Assembly: GCA_022059125.1 (NCBI GenBank)
Contig: JAEUWY010000006.1
Location: 2,542,001-2,606,000 of the forward strand
Reading direction: 5' to 3'
Length of the DNA stretch: 64,000 nt
From: Corynespora cassiicola
Taxonomy: Eukaryota; Ascomycota; Dothideomycetes; Pleosporales; Corynesporascaceae
Position numbers and translations under genes: made by a program. The notes under the pieces were generated by a model. The model was not told where the DNA came from. It worked only from the letters and a program-made list of their open reading frames with translations, and ran no database searches. Positions 22,875 through 33,934 of the stretch are shown here, in pieces; within the stretch, counting starts at the first letter, position 1, and each line of letters begins with the position of its first letter.

Positions 22875-24863
22875 ATGCCCTTCTTCACCAACCCCTTCAA
22901 GAGGCACGATGTCTCTGAATTCCAAGGCGTCCTTGTCCCACTGCAGCAAGCTACCCACCGCACCTCTGTGACTCGCCGCCCATCGGTAGTCTCAGCCACC
23001 TCCCCAGAGCGCGACGAAAAGAGAGAGACCGGCGAGAACGGCGAGAAGACCGCACGCGACAGTGACTCCGGAATCGATCATGGCACTGGTGAGACCGTTG
23101 CTGTTGGACTGACGATTGAGCAATTGAGAGCAGAAGTTGAAGAAGATCTCGCCGCGAATGACCAGCATTCCGCCTACGACCGTATGTCCACGTGATCCTA
23201 TCGTCTCTCCGCCCAGCCCAGCCCAGCCCAAACCTCTCGCGACCTGGCGCATTCAGACGCGCAGCTCCCCTTCCCCGACTTTTAGCGAATGCTGACTTTG
23301 TCTAGGCAAGTCCAAGGTCATCAACAGGGCCATTCAGGACATTGGAATGGGCAGGTACCAGTGGCAGCTCTTCGTGCTGTGCGGATGCGGTTGGATGGCT
23401 GACAACCTCTGGCTCCAGGTGAGTAAACACTGAATCCTCACAATTGGAGCGCCATACTTATCTCACGACTATAGGGCGTCGCGCTTACCCTGCCCAAACT
23501 CTCCCTTGAGTTTGGCGTGAGCGAGAGCGAGATCCGCTACACCACGTTGGCACTGTTCATCGGTCTGTGCATCGGCGCCAGCTTCTGGGGCACCGCTTCA
23601 GACATCGTTGGTCGTCGCCTTGCCTTCAACTTCACCCTCTTACTCGCTGGTGCCTTTGGCCTTGCTGCTGGAGGTGGCCCCAACTGGATCGGCACTTCTG
23701 CACTGTTTGCCTGTCTTGGACTTGGTGTCGGTGGCAACCTCCCCGTCGACGGCGCACTCTTCCTCGAGTTCTTGCCATTCTCCTCGGGCAATCTATTGAC
23801 CCTTCTCTCGGTCTTTTGGCCCATCGGTCAACTAATCTCGTCTCTCCGTGAGTAAACACTGCTTTATACTTGACAGCATCTCCTAACGACTACAGTCGCC
23901 TGGGCTTTCATTCCCAACTTCTCCTGCGAGGCTGGCGCCGAAGTGTGTGAGCGTGCAGACAACTGGGGATGGCGCTACTTTGTGCTCACTCTGGGTGCCA
24001 TCACCTTTGTCATGTTCATTGCCCGCTTCTTCTTCTTCCACCTCTTCGAGTCTCCCAAGTTCCTCCTTTCGCGTGGCCGCCAGGCCGAGGCAGTCGCCGT
24101 CGTCCACGGCATTGCCTATCACAACAGGACCACCACTTGGCTCACCGAGGAGATCTTGAACGAGATTGGTGGCGACCCCGAGATTGTCGAGGATGCCAAG
24201 CTTAGCACCATCCAAATCATCCAACGTTCGCTCGGAAAATTCTCCACCCAGCGCATTGCTCCTCTCTTCAGCAGCAGGAAGCTCGGTATGACCACTGCTC
24301 TTCTCTGGTTCCAGTGGACCACCATCGGCATGGCCTATCCACTTTTCAATGCTTTCCTTCCTCAGTACCTTGCCAACTCTGGTGGTAATGGCGCCCCTAC
24401 TGCCACCAACATTGTATACCGTAACTACGCCATCACCTCGATAGTTGGCGTGCCCGGATCCTTCATCGCCTGTTACACTGTCGACATCAAGTACATTGGA
24501 CGCAAGGGAACCATGGCAATTGCGACAGTCGTGACTGGCATCTTCCTCTTCTGCTTCACCATCTCGTCGGACCCAGACTTCCAGCTCGCCTTCACTTGCC
24601 TCGAGGCTTTCTTCCAGAACATCATGTACGGTGTGCTTTATGCCTACACTCCCGAGGTTTTCCCTGCTCCTAACCGCGGCACTGGAACTGGTATCTCGTC
24701 CTTCCTTAACCGCGTTTCCGGTCTTTGCGCCCCCATTGTTGCCATCAATGCTTCGAGCGCCAGCCCGAAGGCGCCCATCTATGCCTCGGGTGGTCTCTTC
24801 CTGGCTGCTTTTATTAGCATGCTGTTACTCCCGATTGAGACTCGGGGCAAGCAAACCTTGTAA
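22875..24863 (+). CDS. MFS transporter, synaptic-vesicle-protein SV2-like / sugar porter fold
   Basis: Exons are 22875-23181, 23306-23418, 23475-23847 and 23896-24863 (introns 124, 56 and 48 nt), giving 586 aa. A hydrophilic N-terminal tail of about 100 residues precedes AIQDIGMGRYQWQLF, then CGCGWMADNLWLQ, the hallmark opening of SV2-like porters. SDIVGRR is the loop 2-3 motif, and LGVGGNLPVDGALFLEF is typical of the family in helix 4. The later ESPKFLLSRGR and YTPEVFPAPNRGTGTG match the PESPR and PE(V/L)FP motifs. About twelve helices are predicted. In fungi such porters move small organic or inorganic substrates across plasma or vacuolar membranes; the substrate here is unknown. The first intron contains a short CCCAG repeat. 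Confidence 0.92.
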
Positions 24864-25441
24864 GAAAATTGAGGGGGGTCTCTATAAAGCTCCCGTGGCA
24901 GGTCCCAGTCTGGTCGAGCTTCTAGCATCCCATGGATTTTATGAGAAATGATTGAAGAAAAGGGATGCGTGTACCACCAAAAGAAACGGTAAGGCGCTGG
25001 CCTTGACGCCACATTGTTTGGATAGCGTTAAGCTTAGCGGCACATCTTTGCCGTACATTTTCAGAATGAAATGATACCCACTGCAAGTTACTTGGACCGT
25101 TTCCTACTTGATGTGGTGTCGGAATTCGAGGTGATGGTGATGGAGTGCAAGCGCTACAAGCTAGGGGCATACCGTAAGACTAATGGTTGAGGCAGTGCGA
25201 CTACTGCATGTTTTTCTTGTGTACTTTCATCGACAGGTTTTGTTCGTCTGCTAGGCACGGTTTATTTTTAATAAACCTTATCAGATGTATGCCTTCATGG
25301 GTCACTTGCATTCCTGCTCTGCACCTTCCTCACTCAACCTCGAAGGTGGTGGTCAAGGCGTCACCCCCACACCTAAATCCAACGACATCCAGGCCCTCTA
25401 TCCTCCCCACACACACTCTCTCTCTTTACCCCTCGTTGCCC
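24864..25441. other. Convergent 3' intergenic region, nothing recognised
   Basis: This lies between the stop codons of two convergent MFS genes. It presumably holds both 3' untranslated regions. No repeat, RNA gene or coding signal was seen. Confidence 0.5.
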
Positions 25442-27068
25442 CTACAATGTAAATCTGTAACCAGAATCACACTGCCATCTGGCCGCAACCTGCGCCGCCT
25501 TGCTGCCATCGCTAGGCCCACTGTATCCGTCCGCCAAATCCTCCGCAGCCGCCTTATCGAGCTGCTTGTTCCTCCAAGAAAGATACACCCTCAACACCAG
25601 GGCTAGACAGATACAAACACCGCTGAAGGCGACATTGGCAACATTGGCCTGCCAGTACCGCGGCCCCTGCGAAGACGGATAAATGTAAGAGGCGTATATG
25701 GACGCGAGGTTGGACCCGGCGTTGACGACTGCGTACGCGACGGCACGCTTGGTGGGCGGGCGCGGCAGCGATGTGGAGACCCACGACAGAATACAGCCGA
25801 AGGATCCATAGACCGACATCATCATAAAGGTCGCCGTGTACCGAGCAGCAATGTTCATCGTGCAGGCCGAGATTATGAAACCAATGCTGCAGAAGACTTG
25901 CGGCCAGACCACGTGAAAGAAGCGCTCTTTTGTCTTGTCCGAATGCCACGAGTTGGCTATTCCCAGAATTGCAGCGAAGACGTACGGCGGCGAGGATAAG
26001 AGCAAGGTTTCTGTCTGGTTGTAGCCGAGTGTAGCTACGATTGTCGGGAAGAAGTTGATGAAGGCAGCAGCAGTGTTAAGTCCCAACTGCATGAACCAGA
26101 TCAGATATAAGGCTGGATCTCGGAAGGCCATGACGAAACCCTGCCACGAAGAGACTTCGGAGCGATCGTCTTCTTGGTTGGCTTCTTCGGCTATGCGGAG
26201 GACGGCAAGTTTGCGCTCTTCGCCGGTGAGCCACTTTGTAGTGGCCGGGTAGTCGGGGAGCACCCAAACGGTGATGGCTGCCACTGGAAAGGTTATCACG
26301 CCCTCAATGATGAAGAGCCAACGCCATGCTGGAAGGCCTGCCTTTCCGTCCATTCCCCACATAATGGCACTACCAAGGAGTCCACCGAACGCACCGCTCA
26401 TTTGGCCGGCCGCATAAAGGATCGAAATGCGTTTCGCAAGTTCGCGCTTGGTGTACCATGAGCTGAAGAGATAAAGCGCTCCGGCTACAACAACCAGGTC
26501 AGCATATAACAATCTTTGATTTTCTTTAATACTCACGGAAGAATGGAGCCTCTACAAATCCAAGAAAAAAGCGGAGGACGATCATGCCGGTATAGTTTTG
26601 TACTGCGCCAGTAGCAGCCGAGACCCCTGCCCACATACACATGATGCAGGGGAGGAATATTGATGGCCTCATTTTGTTCAAGATCATATTGGTGGGAACC
26701 TGGGTGAGGATATAGCCGACAAAGAAGATGGATATAATTGTGTTGTACTGCGTTCCGACGAGTCCAAGGTCTTCCTCAAAAGTACCCAGACGAGCAGTGG
26801 CAATGTTGTTTCGGTCGAGATAGTTGAGGACATCTACTTCCATCAGCTAGTCTTCTACAGATCAATCAACTATCAACTTACAAATCAGCATCATCAAAGG
26901 CATCATACGCATATCCACTTTCCTCACCAACGCCTTTTCCTTGTTTGCCCTCTCCTCGCCGAACATGTCGTCAATGCTCAAGTCTGCATCAACAGTGTTG
27001 AGATGCAGGCCCTTCTTCTCATCTTCTGTCATCTCGTGGGTCGATACCTTTTCTGCCATCATGGTCAT
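25442..27068 (-). CDS. MFS transporter, anion:cation symporter (allantoate/pantothenate permease) type
   Basis: Exons are 27068-26882, 26836-26537 and 26484-25442 (introns 45 and 52 nt), giving 509 aa. The first join, using a GAAG acceptor, gives MPLMMLILDVLNYLDRNNIATARLG, aligning with the MPL...YLDRxNIxxARL opening of ACS-family porters. Other family blocks are QVPTNMIL, RFFLGFVEAPFFPGALY, SWYTKRELAKRISILY and the LPDYPATTKWLT segment between the two halves. About twelve helices are present. Relatives take up allantoate, pantothenate, nicotinate or other organic anions with protons. The exact substrate cannot be assigned. Two nearby in-frame methionines (residues 3 and 4) make the exact start uncertain. 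Confidence 0.92.
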
Positions 27069-27883
27069 TGGTGCTCAACTCCGTTTAGGTGAAGCCTTAT
27101 ACTATAAGGGGTCATGATTCCATAGATTCGAGCGATCAAGTCTAATATACTTCCCCATTCTCAAATCCAACTCCACAAAACAAAATGCGGGGACTGGGGA
27201 AACATTTCCCTGGCCCTCAATCTAGCTAGTCGAGTGGCATCCACGAACCATGTCTTTGCCATCGGGGCTTCATTGCAACACAGCTCCCTTCTATCTTGGA
27301 AATAGCGGACGCGACAGCCGACGCTTTTCAAGCTTTAGCCGACAATGCCTGCAAGAATCCTTGGATTTCTTGAATCCTATTTCCAAGGAAGAGAATCCTC
27401 GGCTGGACATGGAGCGCGAGATCGGATTCCTCCCCCATCCAGCCTTGGTTTCGCTTGAGCTAGTCTCGATGAAGTAATATCAACAGCGTGGGGAAGTCGG
27501 ACCGATCGCAGTTCGGCGAGAAGGCCGGCTTCCCCTCACATCAACGCTCGAATGGGGGTGGGGCTTGCGGGGAATGTTAGTCACTCAACGCCATGCGAGT
27601 TGATATACATGCACGAGCGATTCATTTGTGTTCGCCCTTCCGATCGGAAAATGGTGCATGGGTAGTGGGGGACTTGCAGATGAGACGCAGTCAACTTCGG
27701 ATTACGCCAGGATTCGGCGCGTGATAATTGTACTGGAACGCGTCATGAAAAGCTCTTCAACAGTCTTATACTACCTGGGAGCTCCCACAAATTCCGCAGA
27801 GCTTCGGAATTTGCACATTGACCTTTTCTTAGCGTCTTATAACCGGAAATTCTCCAACTGATACCGCCCAGAGCTCCGTAGCC
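27069..27883. other. Intergenic, divergent promoter region
   Basis: This lies between the start codons of the ACS porter (minus) and the hydroxyacid dehydrogenase (plus). It holds only short frames without family resemblance. A TATA-like CTTATAA at about 27837 sits some 50 bp before the dehydrogenase ATG. Confidence 0.5.
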
Positions 27884-29104
27884 ATGGGTTCCTCTCCTGA
27901 AAAGTTCATTGTTCTGCACATAGGCGACGATATCAAATACAATCCCGAATACTACGTGTAGGTACTTCAGAGAGAATGAGCCCACACAACCTAACGCCTA
28001 CCCAGGGATTTTTCAAAAAAGTTCAACGTCATACAACCTAGCCTAGAAGAACGCCAGCGGGACGAGTTCATAAAAGCAGTGAAAGAGCGAAGATGGGGTG
28101 ATTTTAGTGCGGTTTACAGGCCGTTTTGGAATTCAGGGGGCGAGATGGGGAAGTGGGATATGGAGCTTGTGCCGCATCTGCCAAAGACTTGCAAGATCTT
28201 TGCAAGCGCGGGCGCAGGCTATGACTGGGCTGATATTCCGACGTTGAGTAAATATGGTATGACTTCCATCAACATTTCGCTCCGGGAAGAATCAAGAAGA
28301 TGGGTTGGTTGGATCTTGTCTCTGTGGAAGCTGTTCCTGCATCCCAACTGTATCACGGCGCTAACAAGGCTCCGACTAGGAATCACCTACTGCAACGGCG
28401 CGCGCGCCTCGAGCGAAGCCGTCGCGGACATGGCCATCTGGCACATCCTTTCCGTATTCCGCAACCTGATATGGAGTGCCGAAGCTGCCAAATCCGGCGA
28501 CGTCGAGCAGTGGAGGTACGCTCACAAGCACCAACAGGACACGGCGTATAACCCGCGCGGCCGAAGTCTCGGCATCATCGGCCTAGGCAACATCGGCTTC
28601 ACAATCGCACGCAAGGCAGATGCAGCGTTCGGGATGAAGATCTTGTACCATGACATTGCGCGCAAGAGCCGCGAGGAGGAGGACTCTGTCGGCGCGACGT
28701 TCTACGAGCAGTTGGATGACATGCTCGGTGTGGCAGACTGCGTGGTCCTCGCGACGCCATTCTTTGGCTCCAAGCTCATCACACGGGAGCGCCTCGCAAA
28801 ATTCAAACGCGGCTCGCGCTTTGTGAACATTGCGCGTGGCACACTGGTGGATGAGGAGGCCGTAGTGGAGGCGCTAAAGTCGGGCCAGCTGTTCGCAGCC
28901 GGACTCGACGTATTTGAGAACGAGCCGAATGTGCATCCTGGGTTGACCAAAATGCGCAACGTTACGCTCACCTGCCATAACGCGGGGGGTGCGTGGGATA
29001 CGGCTTCTGGATTTGAGAAGTTGGCCATGGAGAATATAGAGGCGTTTCTGGAAGAAGGAAAGGCGTTGACGCCGGTTAATGCGCATTTGATTGCGAAGGA
29101 GTGA
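27884..29104 (+). CDS. D-2-hydroxyacid dehydrogenase (NAD(P)-dependent), apparent 1-base frameshift next to the start codon
   Basis: Probable exons are 27884-27956/8, 28007-28256 and 28380-29104 (about 350 aa). The substrate-binding half contains FASAGAGYDW. The Rossmann motif GIIGLGNIG is followed by an acidic D (YHDIARK). The family signatures NIARGTLVDEEAVVEAL and AAGLDVFENEP carry the catalytic Arg and Glu, and the catalytic His lies in CHNAGGAW. It should reduce 2-oxoacids or oxidise D-2-hydroxyacids in the cytosol. Oddity: the only good ATG (27884) is one base out of frame with KFIVLHIGDD, because of an A5 run at 27900-27904 where A4 would restore the frame. A second A5 run begins exon 2. 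Either these are assembly errors or the start is damaged. The 123-nt second intron is in frame and could be retained. Confidence 0.8.
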
Positions 29105-29369
29105 GTAGACGAAGAGAGTGAACATACCATGGCTTGGAGAAAATTTTCGAGTTGCAATAGCTGTATGCCCTTTCTCTTCCATGATTCAGATGGCGGTGCG
29201 GAAGAAAGGTATCCCTTAAGGGGTGAAGTTTGTTGACAATCAGTATTTATCAAGGTGATTGGGCTGTACATGGTCGACGATGGTATTCCTGACCGATGCC
29301 TGGGGCAGTGCTATATTAAAAGTTACCCGATCCCAAACTCCGGCCCCCCATGTGATTTTTCTCATGCTC

Positions 29370-30053
29370 TCACAGGTCTGAACGCCTACTTGCTTCGTTC
29401 CAGACCCTCCCCACAACCTCCAAGATGGCCTCCTCTTGCTCTGTGCCAAACCACTTGTCGCCCTCGGGGAAAAAGTCCTTGGAATCCAGAACCAGCCCCA
29501 AGATCTTGAAACTCAGAGCCCGCAGATCGCCTTTCCAAGCCTCCCTCACTGGTCCTCCATCTTGCCCCGCTACTTCAACTGCTTCTCCTGGAAGATTTCG
29601 CACAGCTGCGTTCAAGCAGGCCACGCCCCAGACGACCTCCGCGGTCCATCGGAGCTTCTTGAGCTCTTCGCCCTCGTTGATGCTGATCGTCTGCAATGGC
29701 ATGTCATTCGCGCCCTGCACACCATCCCGAATCGTGGTCCAAATTTCCAGATATTCGGCGTGCTCGAGTCGTGGATTTTCGTCATCCATGCGGCCCAGCC
29801 GTTCGACGAGCCGGATCAGGTTCTGAACGGCGAGATGGTCCGCCGTGTGCGCTTCCGCCTTGCACAACAGCGCGAGCCGGGCCTTGAGATCGCGTGCAAT
29901 GGATAGCAAGAACGGGCGGTTGAGGCGTAGCGGCACCAGGTCCCGAATGTCCCGTCTCTTGTGTTTGTCCCTGTCCGCATCGTCGACGGCATCACTGGTA
30001 GATGCGTAGAAGCACTCGGGCCCGTGCTGTACTTGTCCCCGCAGGTTCGTCAT
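29370..30053 (-). CDS. Hypothetical protein, 227 aa
   Basis: A single frame starts at ATG 30053. It has no signal peptide or membrane segment. The composition is protein-like: charged, helical, with leucine-rich stretches such as RPFLLSIARDLKARLALLCKAE and HLAVQNLIRLVERLGR. A tryptophan-containing middle (LKKLRWTAEVVWGVACLNA) and C-terminus (KILGLVLDSKDFFPEGDKWFG) follow. I do not recognise a domain. The frame is open a little upstream of the ATG, so an additional 5' exon is possible. The gene converges with the dehydrogenase (265 bp between stop codons). Confidence 0.6.
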   Translation of the reverse strand: MTNLRGQVQHGPECFYASTSDAVDDADRDKHKRRDIRDLVPLRLNRPFLLSIARDLKARLALLCKAEAHTADHLAVQNLIRLVERLGRMDDENPRLEHAEYLEIWTTIRDGVQGANDMPLQTISINEGEELKKLRWTAEVVWGVACLNAAVRNLPGEAVEVAGQDGGPVREAWKGDLRALSFKILGLVLDSKDFFPEGDKWFGTEQEEAILEVVGRVWNEASRRSDL

Positions 30054-30714
30054 GATTGAGTACACAAGGCCATCCCTAACATCCCATGTTTTTTAGCAAA
30101 AAGACACCCTTTCCACCCTTTCCACCTGCGACTGCGGCTCCGCCTGGTGTGATGGTGCTGGTGCGGTCACATGACACTGACACTGACGTACCAATTCGGA
30201 CTGCCCCCGTACCCGCCCCCGCTGTAATATCTCCGCCCGCCGGGTAAACAGGGCAGGCTCGCCCTTGATGGGCCTCCTCGCTCGAGCCTCCACCGGACGG
30301 TGCTGCGCAGTGGTCCTCGTGCCGAGCGCAGGATCGTTGCCGATGCCGCTGCCGCTGCCGATTGATGATGATTTGCGCACGCGCGCCGGGAAGTGTGGGA
30401 CGCGAGCGTGTGCGCGAGGCGGCGCCACGACGCGGTTGCGCCGGGGAGGTCTCTGACCATTTGGTGCGTTGGGAAAAGCGCGACGGGGAGGGATGGGGCT
30501 AATGTGAGCGGTTTAACTTTTTCTTGTTTTTCTACTTGAGCCGCAAGGCGGAGGAGATGGGTTGGGTCGAGATGCGGAGGGCCGGAAAGGCGTCTAGATG
30601 GGGGGTCTGTGCTTGTGGCGGTGGTGGCGGCACGCCATTGTAGGGATTGTTGTGGGATATGGTCAGGATTTGGTCAAGGTTATCCGAGCAGGACTTTAGA
30701 CATTCTGCTTTAGT
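30054..30714. other. GC-rich upstream region ending at AT island 1
   Basis: Overlapping arginine/alanine-rich frames on the minus strand (about 30460-30090) could be a leader exon of the 29370-30053 gene. No splice join gives a continuous frame without an internal stop, so no coding call is made. Base composition shifts sharply to AT after about 30715. Confidence 0.4.
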
Positions 30715-33100
30715 CAAATTAATATACCTTTTATAGATGTTGTAGGTTTTAGCAAGTTCTAGTAGATGGGAAGTAGAACTGTGTATTCATTGACGTAAAA
30801 TGACAAGAATCACACTCGGACTGGAGTCTAAAATCGCACACAGACACATACAAGTTACCTTTAAACATTACCCGGAGACACAAACAGCGTAGGGGACTCG
30901 CACACATGGTCGTAAAAAGCTGGTAGAACAGTGCAGAGAGAGCATCGTGGCACGCTGCCGTCTATTTAATAACGATAGAATCTGCGTAGTAATACTAGGG
31001 ACTGAGAATTATCAAGTCATTATAATTAATGGACGAACACCCTGTTGCTTTACTGATAGAACAAGGTGCTATTGAAAACACTACCTCTAAACTTGATATA
31101 ACGTAAAGGATAAGCGAGTCGGACAGACAAGCGAGTCGGACACTTAATGCCAAGCATTTATATAACACTTTAAAGCTAAATAACTTTTTAATTATAATAG
31201 CTATTAAAATAAAAATATAATATTTAAAAAGCTAAAGTTTATAGCTTTTTATAAATATTAAAATTATACTAATAAGTTTATTTATAAAAAATTTATTAAG
31301 CTTTAAAATTTATAAAAAGTAGTATTAGTTTAGTTAATATAATAACTTTTAAATAGCTATAATAAATTATAATATATTTTTTATATATTTAATAAATATA
31401 TATTAATATATTAAATTTATTATTATAGCGTGCAGGTTTTATTTTAGCATAGTCTATTTAATTTAGTTTAATAGTATTAAAAAAAATTATTTTAGTTTAT
31501 ACGCTATATATTTGATTTAAAACTTTTAAAAAACTTTTAGTTTAATATATTTTATACTAAAAAACTATTTTAGAATTCTTTTTTTAAAAAAAAGTTAAAA
31601 TTAGTAATTTGTATAAATAAATATATATTACTAAAATATACTTTTACTTTAATACTTAATTTTAGTATTTATTTTAAAAAAATGTTTTAATTCTAATATT
31701 AAATTATAGTATTTATTTTATAATAAAGTTAAAACTATTTAAAAAGGTACTATTATTTAAAAGTTAAATTATATAAACTATTTTTAAGTAATATATTAGA
31801 CTAAACTAAATAAACTATACTAAAATAAAACCTGCACGCTATAATAATAAATTTAATATATTAATATATATTTATTAAATTTACTAAAAGAAATTTATAA
31901 TTTATTATAGCTATTTAAAAGTTATTATATTAACTAAACTAATACTACTCTATATAAACTTTAAAATTTAATAATTTTTTTATAAATAAACTTATTAGTA
32001 TAATTTTAATATTTATAAAAAGCTATAAACTTTAGCTTTTTAAATATTAAGTTATTATTTTAATAAGTGTTATAATAAAAAAGTTATTACGCTTTAAAGT
32101 TTTATATATAAATACTTGGCATTAAGTGTCCGACTCGCTTATGTGTCCGACTCGCTTGTAGTTTACGTTAGTAAAAGCTGCGCAAGTCGAATAACTAGGC
32201 AAGTTCATTAGTCCAATATAGCTGGAATAAAATTCTATATTAGATTACGTATGTTATTTCTTCTGTTATTCCTCGCTTCCAGCTAGCAGCAAGCAGCTTT
32301 TATTTATCCAAAGGGTAGAAGGCGAATCTTTATGTGCGTGTTTTTTTTACTTAGCAAACATTAGATTCTCTAATAATATTCTTACTTTAATTATTTAATA
32401 AGTAGGTAAATCCTTATCAGAGATCTGGTAGACAGAGATATCTTGCCTTAGCAACTGATAGGTGGAAATTGGCGCCACAGAACGCCTTTTCTGCAGCCTC
32501 GCCAGTGGAAAGAGGCTGTGTCACCTAGATAATCCTTTCTATTGCTTCAAGTTAAGAATAGAATATTGTGGCTTATTGAGTTTCCGGAATAGTCGAATCT
32601 CTTTTCTTGACATTATCCTATAATGGATGCGTCTCTTATAGTGGGTTACATCAAGCTTTCCCGCATTCTCTCCCTCTTACTGAGTAACAAAACTCCATAC
32701 AGTTGTTAATATCTTTGGATTCAAAGGTGTGCACATGGTCTAGAGCTTTTTATATTTTACACCTCTTCTGTTATGCTGTCATAATGGTTTCTCTCCTGTT
32801 ATATAGCTTCGATTGAAATATGTCGACATATTGCATGTTTTGACACCTTAATAAACCGGCTCTCAGCCACTGATTCCGAGGGATTGCCGATAAAAAAAAA
32901 TCCTAGATACCAAGCCTTGGCCCTGAACTTTTTTTAGTTGGTGGTACTCGTGGACATGGGCTACTTTGGGGGCTAAAAGGCCAGCATGTTTATATAAACC
33001 ACGTTGCATACGACAGATGTCTGTACAGCTGTGATCAAGGTAAATTATCCGGCTTAAATAATCCCCCGCACAATTTTCCCTCACCCACACCTTGTTCAAA
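30715..33100. other. AT-rich island 1 (RIP-like isochore)
   Basis: AT content rises strongly, most extreme at about 31140-32110, and no open frame longer than about 60 codons exists there. The strongest structure is the inverted-repeat element at 31101-32168. The flanks 30715-31100 and 32170-33100 are moderately AT-rich without recognisable genes. In Pezizomycotina such islands typically arise by C-to-T repeat-induced point mutation of duplicated DNA; that origin is inferred. Confidence 0.75.
31101..32168. mobile_element. 1068-bp palindromic TA-flanked element (non-autonomous, mariner/Tc1-like)
   Basis: The element starts ACGTAAA and ends TTTACGT, flanked on both sides by TA (31099-31100 and 32169-32170), the target duplication of Tc1/mariner elements. 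Each end carries two tandem copies of AGCGAGTCGGACA. The next about 350 bp on each side are inverted copies of one another, down to the marker TAGCGTGCAGG at 31428 and its complement near 31834. That leaves only about 350 bp of unpaired centre. No transposase-like frame is present, so it would have depended on an enzyme from elsewhere. Confidence 0.8.
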
Positions 33101-33136
33101 TTTTGAAAGTTTCCTGTGGTACAAGACTTGCTCGCA

Positions 33137-33934
33137 ATGACTACTTATATTTACAATGCACGTTGGATCGAGCCACCAGTATACAACCAGACTCGTGAGA
33201 ACAAACGAGATTTTGGGAACAACCGAGTCTACCGCGTTGGTGACAGAATATTATTGAAGTGGTATACAATGGGTTCTTATTCAACCTTGGTCCTTAATCA
33301 GGAAAACGAATATGAAGATCGAGCCAAACGTGCGGAATCCAACATCACAACAGGTATAGTCACTTGAAAGATCGAAATATTGATCTGAACTCTAATCCAT
33401 TCTTGTATAGATACCCGAACAACAGAGCATAACTGGCTTGTCGATCTCGATAATCTGGATTTGGATGATTCAAAAGTGTTTTACCTGTCTCTTTACACTG
33501 ACAATAAGGACGGAACGTTTAGCTTTGTTACATCAAGCTACTTCAATATCACCACAAATGAGGTCACACAAACCTCGTCGATCCTAGAACCCTCTCCTAC
33601 TTCATTCTCACTTTCGTCACTACCGCCAACGTCTATTCCAGAATCATCATGTCTGCCGAGCTCCAGGGCTGGACTCTCCACTGGCGCAACCGCAGGCATC
33701 AGTGTTGCAGGCACACTTTTCGTTGCATTCGCCTTCTTTGCTCTGCTGTGGTGTTTTCGACGACACCGGACACAGAACAAACCCCACCCAAGGCTTGCGG
33801 GCGAGCAAGTCCACCCATACGAGCCACGCAAGCATGATCAGCAATGGCAGTCTGCATCGCAACCTACAAGCCCGGGACAGACAGAATTGCCTGTAGAAGG
33901 CGGACATCCTACATTGGATGCCTGGCAGAGGTGA
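33137..33934 (+). CDS. Single-pass membrane protein with fungal ectodomain; signal peptide not seen
   Basis: Exons are 33137-33353 and 33411-33934 (57-nt intron, GTATAG donor), giving 246 aa. The N-terminal domain reads ARWIEPPVYNQ, then VYRVGDRILLKWYT, and later HNWLVDLDNLDLDDSKVFYLSLY and SSYFNIT. It resembles the ectodomain of a common fungal family of cell-surface proteins. A Ser/Thr/Pro-rich stalk leads to one membrane helix (ATAGISVAGTLFVAFAFFALLW, about residues 150-172) and a basic tail (CFRRHR). Members normally start with a secretion signal. None is visible in front of the ATG, so a 5' exon may be missing or lost into the adjacent AT island. The function is unknown, possibly cell-wall or surface sensing. 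Confidence 0.7.

Noticed and set aside
22437..22970. Overlapping long frames on both strands upstream of the SV2-like porter
   Set aside because: Proline/arginine/serine-rich frames on both strands of a GC-rich leader are compositional; the family-supported gene begins at 22875.
30090..30460. Arginine-rich minus-strand frames resembling a mitochondrial targeting leader ahead of the 227-aa hypothetical protein
   Set aside because: Candidate splice joins leave an internal stop or shift the frame, and GC-rich composition explains long frames here.
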